From Phallusia mammillata (Eukaryota > Chordata > Ascidiacea > Phlebobranchia > Ascidiidae), in assembly GCA_003260075.1 (NCBI GenBank), contig QLIY01000851.1, positions 1 through 64,000 on the forward strand: 64,000 bases of DNA, read 5' to 3'. The notes under the pieces were generated by a model. That model saw only the letters and a list, made by a program, of their open reading frames with translations, had not been told where the DNA came from and ran no database searches. Both the position numbers and the translations under genes were made by a program. The stretch's first letter is position 1, and each line of letters opens with the position of its first letter. This document shows, in pieces, positions 11,348-23,572 of the stretch.

Positions 11348-13541
11348 AACAAATGTGGGAACTTCTTATCTTTTGATTTTACAAACTGAAAATGGATTTA
11401 TCGATTTAAGTTCAAACCAGCTTTTAATTTTTCATGATGCTAATGCTGTGTATTATATTTATTTTGCTTGATTTGTGAATCCTTATACAGCACTTCTTAT
11501 ATAAATCGCATTGTAAAGAAGCAAATCGAATAGCTTTATTCTGCAACGACGGCTGCATATCCTTATAAGCTTACACTGTAATAAAATTAACACAAAAAAG
11601 TAACATGCACATGACAACAAAACACCTTATAACATGAAAAATATACATTTATTTTACACTGATCTTTACCCTCAGCGAAAAACACGTGGTAGCACTGTAT
11701 TTAATTTTCGGTGTCACTCTATAGATTTTACACGCATGATACCAAGCGAGTTAAAAACACCGCTGGTAGGTGCTGAAGTTTCAGATGCCTGTGGAATTAA
11801 ATTGAACATTGAGCATAAACGGCGACACTTAAATGTTGAGCCTCACTATTCATTTATATTGTGTCATGCATCATCCTAAATTCCGTACGCCGCGGGCAAA
11901 GGAAGAACGATCGCAAAAGAGATAGGGTTACGCTCTTCGTAAACATTATTTAGGGATTTGAACTCTTGTCGAATATAAACTTTTTACTGAAATTGCTCTG
12001 CTGAAACGGTTTGCGATTTGCCGATGTGAATGCAATTTAGGGCAACAATTTATTTTGAGACTTGAGATGCAATATCGCAATGAATGTGAGGATTGACGGA
12101 CCTGCAAACTGGATAGATCATTCGGCTGTTTTAAATGACTGTACAGATTTCGTGTTTAAATCTCTTTGTAGCAGCTGTGCAAAACGTTTGATTGATGCGT
12201 GTTTCAGCACATGGAAAAATCGTATCAAAACACGGCGCTACACTTTTGTACTTGATGCCCTGTGGCAGTTTTTGATACTGCAGGGTACTCGAGTTTACTT
12301 AAATGTCGTTGCTGTTTTGGAAACAACATGTTTCGTTTCAGCATGCAAATATGTTGCTAAAGGAAATCAGATTAATGTTTCAAAGGCTAATTACAGTACG
12401 ATAGCAGAGTGATAACACCACTATGGAAATAATTCATCAATCGGGCTGTAGCGCAGCGAAAATAATGTTTTAATTCACACTGCAGAAGTATTTAAAGAAA
12501 GACAACAAAGATAGGAATTTTTGCATGAAAACCTGCATTTGGCGTTGTAGTAGTTACTTAAAAATGCAACAAAACTAAGCCTAGAGGAAGCACAGTTGCC
12601 TGGGTTCGTTGCTTTTTCTCGGCAATAATGCGCAAGGCATCGACAAAAGCAACCCTATACCGCTTGCCTAAAGCTAAACGAATACATTCCTGTCATCAAA
12701 AGTTCAGTGAGCCACTTTGTAGCTGCTGTTGGCCGCAAACAACATTTTTGCCGCGAATTCGCTTTAAGGCTGTTATAAAAGGACAAAAAGGTTTTAGGAA
12801 GTTCAATGCAGACACGAAAACCAAGGAGCGCTTGAAGCTGAATTTATGGTTAGAAAGGCAGCGAAATGTCATTATCTCGTTGAAGGGCGATCACAGTAAC
12901 AGATAAGAACAACGCGGCTATAAAGTTGCAGAAGGGCCACTCAATCCAATTGCAGGCAAAGCCAGACACGTTGATTATGACCGAGTAATATTATGTGGGC
13001 CCTTCTGTTATTAAAGTTAATGCTGTTAAACCACGACCAATATACGGGTAAAGGGTTTTGACAAGTGAAAATATATCCGTTGTAGGCTTGTGAAATCATT
13101 GCATAGTAGTATTGACATCTTGTTGAAAAACACGTTTTTCTGAAAAGGCTTTCTGTCACACTAGTTTTGTTGCGAAAACGGCGAGTCGAGCGCTTTTGAA
13201 CCAGTGTTAGATACTGTAGGCATTGATTAAGCCAAAAGCACTTGGTTTGATCTAAAACTCTAGCTAGAAGCGTTTGTGTTTGCAGCCATTTCCTTACGGC
13301 ACTTTTTAGGAAAATTGCTACACTGTTTTGGGCATTGGTTTCTGTGTTTGTATTTTATATGGGTTTGGGAATGAAAACATAACTTTATTATGTATGAATA
13401 TTTTTATATTTTGGTGATTATAGGATAATCACTAGTTTGTTTGTGCAATTGCTCTCTGCAAACTCGATAACAATGTTATATTTTTCAGGTAATTTAAAGT
13501 GATGCATTCAATTATTTTATAAACAGCTCTGAAGTGTAAAA
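11348..13541. other. Intergenic, no gene supported
   Basis: About 2.2 kb between the phosphatase stop and the METTL24-like start. AATAAA occurs overlapping the stop codon (11343-11348) and again near 11581. Short open frames here have no splice context or recognisable domain. Confidence 0.6.
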
Positions 13542-16311
13542 ATGCGACACAGTCGAAGAAGGCAGGCACTGTACATTCTAGTGGCCACTTTTGTCGGAAC
13601 TGGATATTTCCGTAAGTCTGACACGTATCATGTGCTCGTGATATAAGTTGGATTTAAGAATTTTGTAAATTTATCAGATTTCCTTAACAAGCAAATGAGC
13701 TTACAAACCGCGGAGAGCTTTGAAATGGAGATTAGCGAGCACCGGCAAGACAGGTACAAACCCTATTGTTGTACAATGTTTAGGACATTTTGAACACCCT
13801 TCATGTTCAAAGTTGAAATGTCATGTTTGTAGGTCGAAAGATGTTCACATCGCTGGAGAAAGCTTGCAGTCCAAACCCAACCCAACTATTTTCGAAGGTA
13901 CAGCCGAGTTTTTTTCTAAGCTTAGGTCGATACTACCCAAAGTTACCTGTTATTTTCAACTTTTCACAGGTAAAACTTCTGATGGGGTTACTGGTGCAAG
14001 CAGCGACATAATGTCACATAATGAAGACGAGGATGCGACAGAGGAATTAGTTCGCCTTTACGACTATCTGCAAAATACTAAAGTACTTACTGCACCGAAG
14101 TAGTGAAAACTAGTTAAAGAACTAAAAAAACTGACTAGCACAGCACAACAAACCAGAAGAATAACACACAATCACCTCATTTATATTGAACTAAAGGTTA
14201 CATGTTATCTTGACTAAATCTATTTGATCCGAACAACAACTTCTATGGGCCTTTTGGCGTCCTGCAAGTACTTGTTCAAGTGGCACTAGATAATGGTCTT
14301 GTAGATATGTAGTTTTTCAATTTGTTGTGAAACCAAAAGGACTGTCGTACAAATTTAAGCCGTAATAAAAAGATTTATGTGCAAATCGTTTCGGGAAAAC
14401 AATTAAACCAAAACAGTGCAGACGAGTGACTTACACTTATGGTTTTAGAGGCGCTGTGAAAAGTTGGTTTACATCGGCAAAGAAACACCGCGAGAAAGCT
14501 TCGTAGAAGGGACTTTTCCTATTTGTTTGGATTGGCAATTTTGGCCCGAGGAAAACCAATGCCTTGTATATTCTTATGGGTGAGAATTCATCCAGACAAG
14601 ATGATTGTTTTTCAAAATTGTATTTATACCATACGTACGTTGTTTTGCAATCTAGAATCAATGACAACTGGGGATTTGAGGATGGAATGGCGGAACTGTT
14701 TGGATGTGAAAACCACGCTTTCGATGCACAGTAAGCACTAAGAAAAAGATCTTGCACCTGGTTTGTCGCACCGGGGCCCATAGGAGTCTATGAACATCAA
14801 AGTTCAATTTGGGGCTTGTGTACTTCTGAGCCCCAATTTCTGACCGGCTTATTAAAACTCATGGTGGAACAATCAGAAAGTCGTTTCTCACAAAAGCGAA
14901 ACTTGATGCCTGTTGATGATTTCGATACGATATGTATTTTGAAAACAAGTTTAAGATTATCCACAGTACTTAATTTTAAACTACAGTACTTTTGGGTTTA
15001 AACCACGTTTGTGTGAGAGATCGACTTACCGATAAAATCTAGGCCTAACATTATGTTATTGTATATAAGCAGTGCTGTTATGGTCTGCACGAACGCTTGG
15101 GGCTTTTCCCTGTAACAGATTTATGCTCATAATTTTAGTTTTGTATAGAGTTTGTACGGAGCTCATGTACAGAATGTAAACATTCTCGTCCAAATTTTCT
15201 ATTCCGAAAATAATGACACAAACAACCAGTTCTATGTTTTATAGCATGTGGGGGGGGGGCGTTTTTATGTCTCATGTAAGCATTCTCGTTCAAATCTTCT
15301 CTTCCGAAAATAATGACACAAACAACCAGTTCTATGTTTTATAGCATGTATGACTTTAAAGATCACCGGCATTCCAGAAACGTGTGGTTTCATCGCAAGG
15401 CTCTGGGAAACAGAACGTCGGATTCTGCCTACTCAGAAGGCAAAAACGATATCATAGCCAGGTGTTGTCTGAATGGTGTGAAAGTTATAAATGCGTGTTG
15501 AAATGATGTTTTATAACTTACACAGAGACAAATGGGGAAAGAGTGAGCTCGAACGGCTTCGTGTGGTAAAAATGCGTACACTTGATTCTATGATGACTGA
15601 ACTCGGACATAACGGAGTAAGTGTCACCAAAAAACGCTGGGTATTTGCTTAACGTGGATATAAGCTTACATAACAAAAAATAAACTGGATGTTGGTTTTG
15701 GAGTACTTAGTACTAACTAAGCATTCGATTTTGATTGTCATGAATGCGATTGGTATAAAAATTTCTTCCATAGCTAAAATTCCTGGGCAAATGAAAAGTC
15801 ACCAACGACGTCTTAAGGCTTGGGTTTTTAATTTTATTTAAAAATCTTATTTTTATCTTTAATAAAAGGATCAAGTTTCTTATGGTTTACTTTTTCTAAA
15901 CGGGTAACCCATTACTGTAAACTAATGTCATAACATTTCCAGAAACTTTTAATATGTTAGAAAACAGTTGACATTCTTCGCTTGGACGCTGAAGCTACTA
16001 CGCAATCGTACGAATTCGACATCATTAGAAATCTGGTCGAAACCGGCACGAATCGGTGTGTGCGACAATTGACAGTGGAAGCGCACTTCTTCGGTCACTT
16101 AACATCACAGGACATCAAAGAGTACAGAGATAAGCGGGAAATATTAAGGAAACTTGAAGACTCAGGGTTTGAGTTGTTGGAATTTCATGAACCTGAAGGG
16201 TTTTCCCCTGAACACGCTCAAGATTTTGTGACGTCACTTACTGAGCAACAGCTGCCGCTTGTGTTTGTGATGTTGTGGGGAAGTCCCGAAGCTGAACCGT
16301 GCAGAAACTAA
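13542..16311 (+). CDS. METTL24-like methyltransferase, type II membrane protein
   Basis: Nine exons with consistent phases: 13542-13611, 13678-13753, 13833-13897, 13970-14082, 14449-14579, 14656-14730, 15345-15461, 15526-15616, 15961-16311, giving 362 residues. The N-terminus is MRHSRRR followed by a hydrophobic stretch (ALYILVATFVGTGYF), typical of a signal anchor. The catalytic-type region shows LDWQFWPEENQCLVYSYG, INDNWGFEDGMAELFGCE, NHAFDA, SRNVWFH, KMRTLDSMMTELGHNGK, DILRLDAEA and LTVEAHFFG, matching the METTL24 block order (SFGIxxDxSFDxxM, GCEVxxFDPS, LKxDxE, EVHxxG). Such proteins are SAM-dependent methyltransferase homologues with poorly known substrates. The ATG is chosen because it opens the signal anchor; an upstream exon cannot be excluded. 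Confidence 0.85.
15177..15348. repeat. 75-bp direct duplication around a G run (artefact)
   Basis: 15177-15249 and 15276-15348 are near copies, with G at 15250-15259 between. The second copy ends at the acceptor of the METTL24-like exon 7. Confidence 0.75.
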
Positions 16312-17356
16312 CTGCAAAGGTAATCGTGTATGTGGTCAAGCTGCAGCGGCTTCGTAGGGAGTACAAACAAAGTTTATTGTTGAATTTAAGTGTTGTTTTT
16401 TGATAAATTTTGTACTGTTTTGTAACGAGGTGTATTGTATGACACAGGAGGCATACTGAGAAACAAAACTTTTTTCAGAAACTTAATAGATTGCAACAGT
16501 TGTCAGGATCAAATTAAGGTGGTGGTTAGAAATCTAACAACAGGGCTTCTAAAAATCGTGATGTATTTTAAGTCAATATGTTTTCTTCGCGAATATATCC
16601 TAATATGTTACAAGAACAGCACCAAGTGTGTCACTTTTTTGAGCATTTAAATAACAAAACACATTTTTGTTCCCCCAAAAGCCTCTTTAATGATATCAGG
16701 TGAGCAAGCCAGACCGGAACTTTATTGTGTAAAAGTTGCCAAAAACAGGTGTGAGGCATAAAAAACGTATTTATTTGTAAGAATACAGTGTCACAATGTA
16801 AAAATACATTGACAGAACAACTATACCAAATGTTTGATTAATGTCAAAAGTATTTTATGTGATCAAAATATAGGGCCTTTATGTTAAAGTTGAAGGATTG
16901 ATAATACTTGTCCCAAAACACTGATTTGCTAAAAAAATAGTAAACTATTTTTACAGTGTTTGTGCAAATGGAAAATCTTTAAGAAAGAGCTCAGGTATTC
17001 CAAGAGCATTTTGTAAAAAACACAAATACTGTGTATAAAGGTAATGCAACCCATAGGGTTAAAAGTACCACTATTAAATCTGTAAAGTACATTTGAATGC
17101 AAATGTAATCTTCCTTGTTTTAAACAAGTTGCAGTTAAAAGTTCAAGATCATAAGCAAAATACAATAAAAAAAAAAATTCTTTGGATTGTTCAAAACCTG
17201 ATTACCCGATTGTAAGCCCCCTGATAACCTGCTGTTGATTGCTGTTGGATAATAAAGTTTATAAGCTGGGGCGTACAAATGAGGTATCAAAATGTTTTTT
17301 ATCATAGAAGGATTGTGATAACACAGAAAAATGCTGTCTTAGTGGAAAAATTAAAT
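16312..17356. other. Convergent 3' region between two genes
   Basis: Holds the 3' UTRs of the METTL24-like gene (+) and the membrane protein gene (-). TTTATT near 16720 and 16768 gives possible poly(A) signals for the minus gene; AATAAA near 17250 serves the plus strand. No coding exon seen. Confidence 0.5.
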
Positions 17357-20300
17357 TTAAACCCCTTCTGGCAGACTATAACGCTCGTTGAGTTGCCATT
17401 TAAGCTCAGCAACTTTAACCATTAGCTGACAGGCCACTATATGTGGGGGTATATGTTGTGGGTCTGATATGTCAAGTAAAAAAGTTGGTGGCTCAACGGT
17501 GATTTTTCTGAACCTTTCTGCTAGTTCTTGAGGGGATGCATACACCTGAAAACAACAAAATTTTAGTACATGTTGAATTTAAGCCTCTGTCCTTTTGGTC
17601 TTTAAGTTTGTAAGATATCAAAATCTAATATCATGATTATGGGGTCAACCAAGTAGACCCTTTTTTGTTGTGCATTTGTTTTTCAAAACTTTTTTGGTTG
17701 TGTATTTGTTTGGCAATAGTAAGTGCAAAATTAAATTTAAATAGCAATTTACCTTGTCCCCTATGACACTTGGAAAAGAGTAGAAATGCTCAGGATGCTG
17801 AGGGGGGGGGGTGAATTTAAGCCTCTGACATTTTGGTCCTTAAGTTTGTAATACATTAAAATCTAAAATCATGATTATGGGGTCAATCAAGACCCTTTTT
17901 TGTTGTGCATTTGTTTTTAAAAACTTTTTTGGGTGTGTATTTGTTTAGCAATAGTAAGTACAAAATTAAATTTAAATATATGGCAATTTACTTTGTCCCC
18001 TATGACACTTGGAAAAGAGTAGAAATGCTCAGGATGCTGATTTAAATAACATCTCAACAATGTTTGTTTTTCTTCGCTGATCTCAACATCAACTGTTTTA
18101 ACCAAAATTTGCATCATGTCTTCTGTTGTTTGTGATTTATCAATTGAGGAAATCTGGAAATAGAAGTGGGCACCAAATTTGTAATCGCTGCACCAATAAA
18201 AAGGTATTATTACCTGTGACTTGAGATCTGTATCATCAGATTCAGATAGAGTTTTTTTAAAGTAAATTTCCTCACTTGCCATTCCTTTAAAGTAAAACAA
18301 ACAAATCACATACACCCTTTGTTGGCAGATCTAGTAACGCCTTTTTCAAAAAAAGAATCACAAAATGATTCTATGCATTAATAATAATATAAATTTTGTT
18401 ATGTTTTTATTACAGAGCCAAAAATATTTTGTATGTACCTGCAATTTTTCCAAGCAAATAAGACAGCACCCAACAGGCATGTGTAAGCCCAGTGGCTTCA
18501 ATAAAAGTACATACATGGTAAAAAAAGTACATGATTCTCAGATTAAGAAAGTGGACTGGATATTTTGCTGCAACAATTTGTGGCATCAACTGGCTAACTA
18601 TTACAACCAGAATACAGGTAAGAAATCCAGTTTCCAAAAGGCTTGACTAAACATTAAAAAATACAATATTAATATAGATTCAAAATGTGCACCAGTTGCT
18701 GGTTTAAATACTGCAGTAACATGACTTTATAAACCGGAAGTTTTTTTTATAGAAGATTATTAAAGTTATGTTTAACACTACGTACAATAAGCTCATTGAA
18801 AATAGAATTAATTTGACATAAACACTGGAAGGCATTATCTGTGTGAAAAAGTGTAAATGAATGTGAATTTGTGTTTTTATAGACATAAATTTAAGAGTGA
18901 TTCACTGCACAGTTACTACAGTGTATGTATTTTTTGATCAAGTTTCATTTTGGGTAAATATTTGTTGCAAACTCAGCTTATCTGTTATAAGACTCTTATA
19001 ATGTCCAATTGTTTTTTTTTTACTTGAAAATATAACAGTTGCACTTCAAGGAGCAGAAATATGACCTTAGTACTTACATACAACCAATTTGGAACATGAA
19101 AGAAAAAGTCTGTTTCCAAGTTCTGTAGGGATATTGTGGTAAGCTTGGCAATAAAGAAGACTAAGAACACAACCAAGACCTGAGAAAAAGTATTAGTTTG
19201 ATTTACTGCAACACACATGATTAGTTAAGAACCCTTTAAACCAGGGAGTCGAACCGCTTGTCATATGGGTTCAGGTTCGGTTCGGGTTCACTTGGTTTTG
19301 TTTTTAAGGGTTCGGGTTCGGTTCAGGTTTTTAAAAATGTATATTTTCGGGTTCGGGTTTTGTTCCGGTTTGGGCAAATTATCCGGTCCGAACCGGTTTG
19401 CGGTTTTTAAACCNGTTTTTAAACCGGTTTAAATTTTTGTTCGTTTTAATTTAATCCTACCCATCATCTGCTTGGCCTTATCAAAATCCAAAGAAATTTG
19501 CCTGTGCACTGTTATTTTTGACACGTCCTGTAAGTGTTATCTCCTGTATTCTTTAGTACGCTGTTTCGAAAAAAAATCACCAAATATAAAACAGACTGCA
19601 TTTTTTACTGGTTCGGGGGGGGGGGGGGGGGCATCCGATCCGAACCGGTTTGCGGTTTTTAAACCGGTTTAAATTTTTGTTCGTTTTAATTTAATCCTAC
19701 CCATCATCTGCTTGGCCTTATCAAAATCCAAAGAAATTTGCCTGTGCACTGTTATTTTTGACACGTCCTGTAAGTGTTATCTCCTGTATTCTTTAGTACG
19801 CTGTTTCGAAAAAAAATCACCAAATATAAAACAGACTGCATTTTTTACTGGTTCGGTTCCGGTTCGGGTCCAACGCCAAACAAAATATGGGGTTCAACTC
19901 CGGTTCGGGTTTTTAGGAAATCGTAATTAGCGGTTCGGGTTTAATGAAATTAACCGCTCAAACCGGTTTGCGGGTTCGGGTTCAGTTCCGGTTCGACTCC
20001 CTGCTTTAAACCAAGAAAGGCAGGTTAGTAGGTAACTAACTTTTTTACAGTCTATGTACCTGTCTTCCCATTAAAAATCGCTCTACATTGTCTTTTGAGT
20101 TGGCAATTTGAGCTAGTTGATACGATCGTTTGTGAGTATTTTTGTATGAATCTGGATGTTGCCGTTTCAATTCAACCAATGATATCTGAAGTCCTACAAT
20201 AATCAAAATTACTCTCCTGCCAGATTCCATTGTATTTTGCATTAGGCTATGTCGGCTTACCTTCTACAATGCCCAGCAGCAGTAAGCAGATAAAAAACAG

Positions 20301-20453
20301 TAGCAGGGCCACTGGACCTGGAACGCTCTTCCAAAATCCTGTGTTGCCATTGACAATCGCGTAGATAGTTACGACCGTAGAAAACAATAACAAAACAAAA
20401 CTAATTACAAATCGCAAGTAGTCCCATACGGTGGAGTCCCTGAGTTCAACCAT
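17357..20453 (-). CDS. Multi-pass membrane protein of unknown family, 333 aa
   Basis: Seven exons on the minus strand, phases all consistent: 20453-20261, 20193-20060, 19179-19078, 18589-18439, 18284-18214, 18153-17992, 17545-17357. The product starts MVELRDSTVWDYLRF, then hydrophobic segments FVISFVLLLFSTVVTIYAIV and PGPVALLLFFICLLLLGIVEG. A polar loop follows (LQISLVELKRQHPDSY, NVERFLMGRQ), then VLVVFLVFFIAKLTTI and, after AAKYPVHFLNL, a further hydrophobic stretch ending WVLSYLL. The C-terminal third is soluble, with ISEEKQTLLRCYLNQHPEHF and a final exon ending SLPEGV. The motif-rich first loop (LVELKR, ERFLMGRQ) suggests a conserved family, but I cannot assign a transport or enzymatic role. 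Part of the sixth exon is duplicated at 17751-17801 beside a G run. Confidence 0.8.
17570..18041. repeat. 230-bp direct duplication around a G run (artefact)
   Basis: 17570-17801 and 17812-18041 are near copies with G at 17802-17811 between. The left copy carries only the end of exon 6 of the membrane protein gene, so the right copy is the usable one. Confidence 0.8.
19242..20003. mobile_element. hAT-type MITE rich in GGTTCGGGTTCGG repeats
   Basis: Ends CAGGGAGTCGAACCG and CGGTTCGACTCCCTG are inverted repeats (the right end carries the variant GGTTCGACTCCCTG). Flanking CTTTAAAC at 19234-19241 and 20004-20011 is a perfect 8-bp target duplication. Both ends are filled with GGTTCGGGTT-like motifs. 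Inside, 19382-19614 is repeated at 19632-19860 around a G run (19615-19631), so the true element is about 240 bp shorter. It lies in an intron of the membrane protein gene. Confidence 0.88.
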
Positions 20454-20790
20454 TATCCTATGAGAGAAACAGTAAATATCGCTTTTTTTTCAGAATTTTT
20501 TTTAAATATTTTGGAACTGTTGGCTCCTTGTTTTGCAAATCAAACTAGGCCTGTATTCCTTGTCGTTAACGAGGCCAGTGAAACACCAGCTACTCTACTG
20601 ATCAACTTCACTGTATTCCAGGTCGCAATAAGTTTACTGTATTACATAATGAAAATTTATTTGCATGCTGACACATTTGCATCTGACTTTTGCTTAAAGT
20701 ATCTCGATTTAAACCAGCAAATGCTGAAAATAAGTTTAACTTAACGTCTTATCACCAAGAACCCTTCAACGCATGTTCAATACATATTAC

Positions 20791-21006
20791 TCAGGCTTCC
20801 GTATAAACACCAATCGTAGCGTGAATACGTAATGTCGATGACGAATTACGTTCTGCAGGCAACTTCCTTTTTAATGTGGGCAACTGATTCACCACATTTA
20901 TGCCTACTGAAGAAAAGTGAGGTCCCATTGATTTTGTAGCCATAAATACAACTGACATAAATAGCATCCACCAGCCATAACGCTTATATTGTTTGTTTTT
21001 TGTCAA
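20791..21006 (-). CDS. Possible small single-pass membrane protein, 71 aa
   Basis: An intronless open frame opens MTKNKQYKRYGWWMLFMSVV, a basic start followed by a hydrophobic segment, then a polar tail ending GVYTEA. The shape resembles small mitochondrial or integral membrane proteins, but I recognise no family. It is only about 340 bp upstream of the start of the minus-strand membrane protein gene, on the same strand. Confidence 0.25.
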   Translation of the reverse strand: MTKNKQYKRYGWWMLFMSVVFMATKSMGPHFSSVGINVVNQLPTLKRKLPAERNSSSTLRIHATIGVYTEA

Positions 21007-21745
21007 AGTGTTTCCCTAGTAACTGCACTATAGCCATTGTGCTTTACAACTGTGTGTAAAAATAACGCTGTGATAAAACCATTGTGATACATACGAAAAC
21101 TCTAAGCAGACGAGACCTTTCTGATGGAAAGTTACCAGGTTTATTCCCTAGCGAGCCTGCTGCGTAGCTTTCTTTTGAGGTACTTAAATGTGACATCATA
21201 TCTTTTTACAGTACCTTTGCCTAGGGTATACTTTTGGAAATAAAAACATCTTCAGACGTAAAGAATAACCTCAGGTGCGTACAACGCAACATGGTTATCA
21301 TACATTATTGTCTCTTCCAGATCCTGTCAGGTTAACCAGGGTATAAAATATTCATGTATCTTGGTATTCTAAAGTAAAGCAAGTGCGAGCATTTATATCT
21401 TGTTCATTGGACAAACTTGCTGTGTTGTACTCCCACCAATTGACTATAACCCTACTTAGTCAATGCCCGCGTTGTAAAAATTAAATTTGACTTTTTGGAC
21501 ATGGAAAATGTTCTGTTTGAAAAAATCTGCTTAAAATTGACATTTCTCTTCAACAAATTTCCAAAAAAATAAGAACTACCTGTATCAGTGAAACAACTGA
21601 TTTTTTATACTGCTTTTATCTGGATAAACACAAAAAATGATTCTTGGTTAAAAAATATCGCTAAAACCAGTGTTGCATGATATCACGTGATCAAATTGTC
21701 TGCGGCGCCTTTTGCTTGAATCGTAAGATTTGCATTAAATTGCTA

Positions 21746-22265
21746 CCTTAGGCCCGATCCACACTGGTTAATTGCTCGCACGCACGCACGATCGCTCGCT
21801 TGGCTTGGAATTGCGTCGGCGTTGACCACATTGTCTACTTCATGCTTGGTTGACTGCTAACATTTTGTCAAGACTAAATGATATGAAATCCCGCATAAGA
21901 TTATTAAACATAATTTTTCCTGAATAATATTTGCTGTATTACTCATTGCTATATACTTTGCTGATCTGTGATCACTAGCTAGCACAACATAACGAGTTTA
22001 AACATTATCTGGTATTTATGTAACATCGTTTGGGATACACAAAATATATCAAAGACCAAAAATATGCAGTTTTACTAACATAAACACCATGTGGCTCAAC
22101 CCCTGCGTAGCAAATTCGTTCACTTTTGCCTGCACGCGCTGCCCGAACAATGGATTTTCAATTCGGCTGCGATCGACGCACGCAGCATGAGATCAAGCTC
22201 GCGCCGCCTGCGGACAAAACATTAATAAACAAAGATCGTGCGAGCAGTGTGGATGGGGCCTAAGG
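21746..22265. mobile_element. MITE with 21-bp terminal inverted repeats
   Basis: Left end CCTTAGGCCCGATCCACACT and right end (reverse strand) CCTTAGGCCCCATCCACACT differ at one base. The subterminal parts carry GCTCGCACG on both sides. The target duplication is ambiguous because TTA/TAA at the ends belongs to the palindrome; a 2- or 3-bp duplication is possible, so superfamily is undecided. Confidence 0.75.
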
Positions 22266-22624
22266 ATTCAAAAACTAAGTTCTATAAAAAATTAAAAAAT
22301 GTGTGGGGTGAGGTGTGGCCTTTTCAAAAATAAGTTTTAATGTGCAAAAGGAAATTTTCATGTGAATATAGGCTGAAAAATTGGTTTTTATCTACACATC
22401 AATGGTTTTTGGTTGTGTTTATGAAGCATTTTGCTTGACGTGTGTAAGGTGTTAAATTTTGTTACTATATTTAGTAATGTTAAGAGAATAAATAAACAGA
22501 ATGAAGTTCAACTCTCTGTATTGAAGATTACAGCACTTGAACAGTAATAAAGTTTAACAAATTTGTCGCTCAACTGGTGTAATGCTAAACAAAATACTAA
22601 TTGTTGCTTTTTAATAACTTGTAT

Positions 22625-22672
22625 TTCGCTGACGTTTCGCCCACCAGAACGGTAAGGCTTCTTCAGAGCAAT
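22625..22672 (-). ncRNA. Hammerhead-ribozyme-like motif, probable Penelope-type element remnant
   Basis: Read on the minus strand: helix I strand TTGCT, core CTGAAGA, a helix II stem GCC..ACC/GGT..GGC with loop GTTCT, core GAAA, then C-GTC and the helix I partner AGCGA. This matches the hammerhead core CUGANGA/GAAA/UH with a minimal helix III, the form known from Penelope-like retroelements. One extra A follows the CTGAAGA core, so activity is doubtful. No reverse transcriptase frame is adjacent. Confidence 0.55.
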
Positions 22673-23572
22673 AAATGACTGTCAGACGAAACGCCTGTTC
22701 AGTAATAAAGTTGCAAGAAATCATGTATATAATATATAAACAACATATTATGTTTGTTTCCACCCATAGGTCTAACGGTTTCTTTTTGTCATATGGTGCA
22801 TTGTTTTGTCATATGTGGCGTTGTTTTGTCTTATAAATTTGTTTGTTAGAATCTTATTTTATTTTTCAGTTGTTACAGTCTGTTATTTGATTACATTGTG
22901 TCAAGTTAAAACATGTTGTAAAGGATTTTTGTACCTAAATTCATTTGAAGAGTAGAAAACTCATAAATGATAAATGAGAGCAGTTTTACAGTGTGATAAC
23001 TGATTGAATTTGTTTGGAGAACAAATTTTGCCTCTGTATTCTGTATATTGTTAGTCATTCTGCTGTGTTCACTAGACTGATTTTTAGTGCATATTGTCAG
23101 TCTGCAAGTGATTACTACAAAGCAAAGGTGCAATTTGTACATAACAAAGGGTCTCAATTTAAACGTTTTTGTTTCCTTTTTTGTGTAATACAGATTTTTA
23201 CCATTTTTTGGTCAATAGTTATTTTAATAGGTATATTAATTATGCACTGTTAGTGGTGTTACAAGTTAACCACAGACAAGCAAAACCCAAACTTAAAAAC
23301 AAGAGTCATGTTTGGTGAAGTGTGTTACCTAGGAGTTTTAGGTTTATAAGGGATGCATTGGCAAGTATACTAACCTATTTGTTACTTAGATTGGATTTAC
23401 ATTTTTTAAATCTTTGCACCCTAATATTTGTTACATACAACCTGGCCCCCATAGTCAAAAATGTTGACTCAAATTGTGCTGAAATATGCATATTGCCCTT
23501 AATGTCGCAATATTGTTGCCTAATGTAATTGCTAGTTTGAAATAGGCTGCACATGTCCAGCAGGTACTAGAG

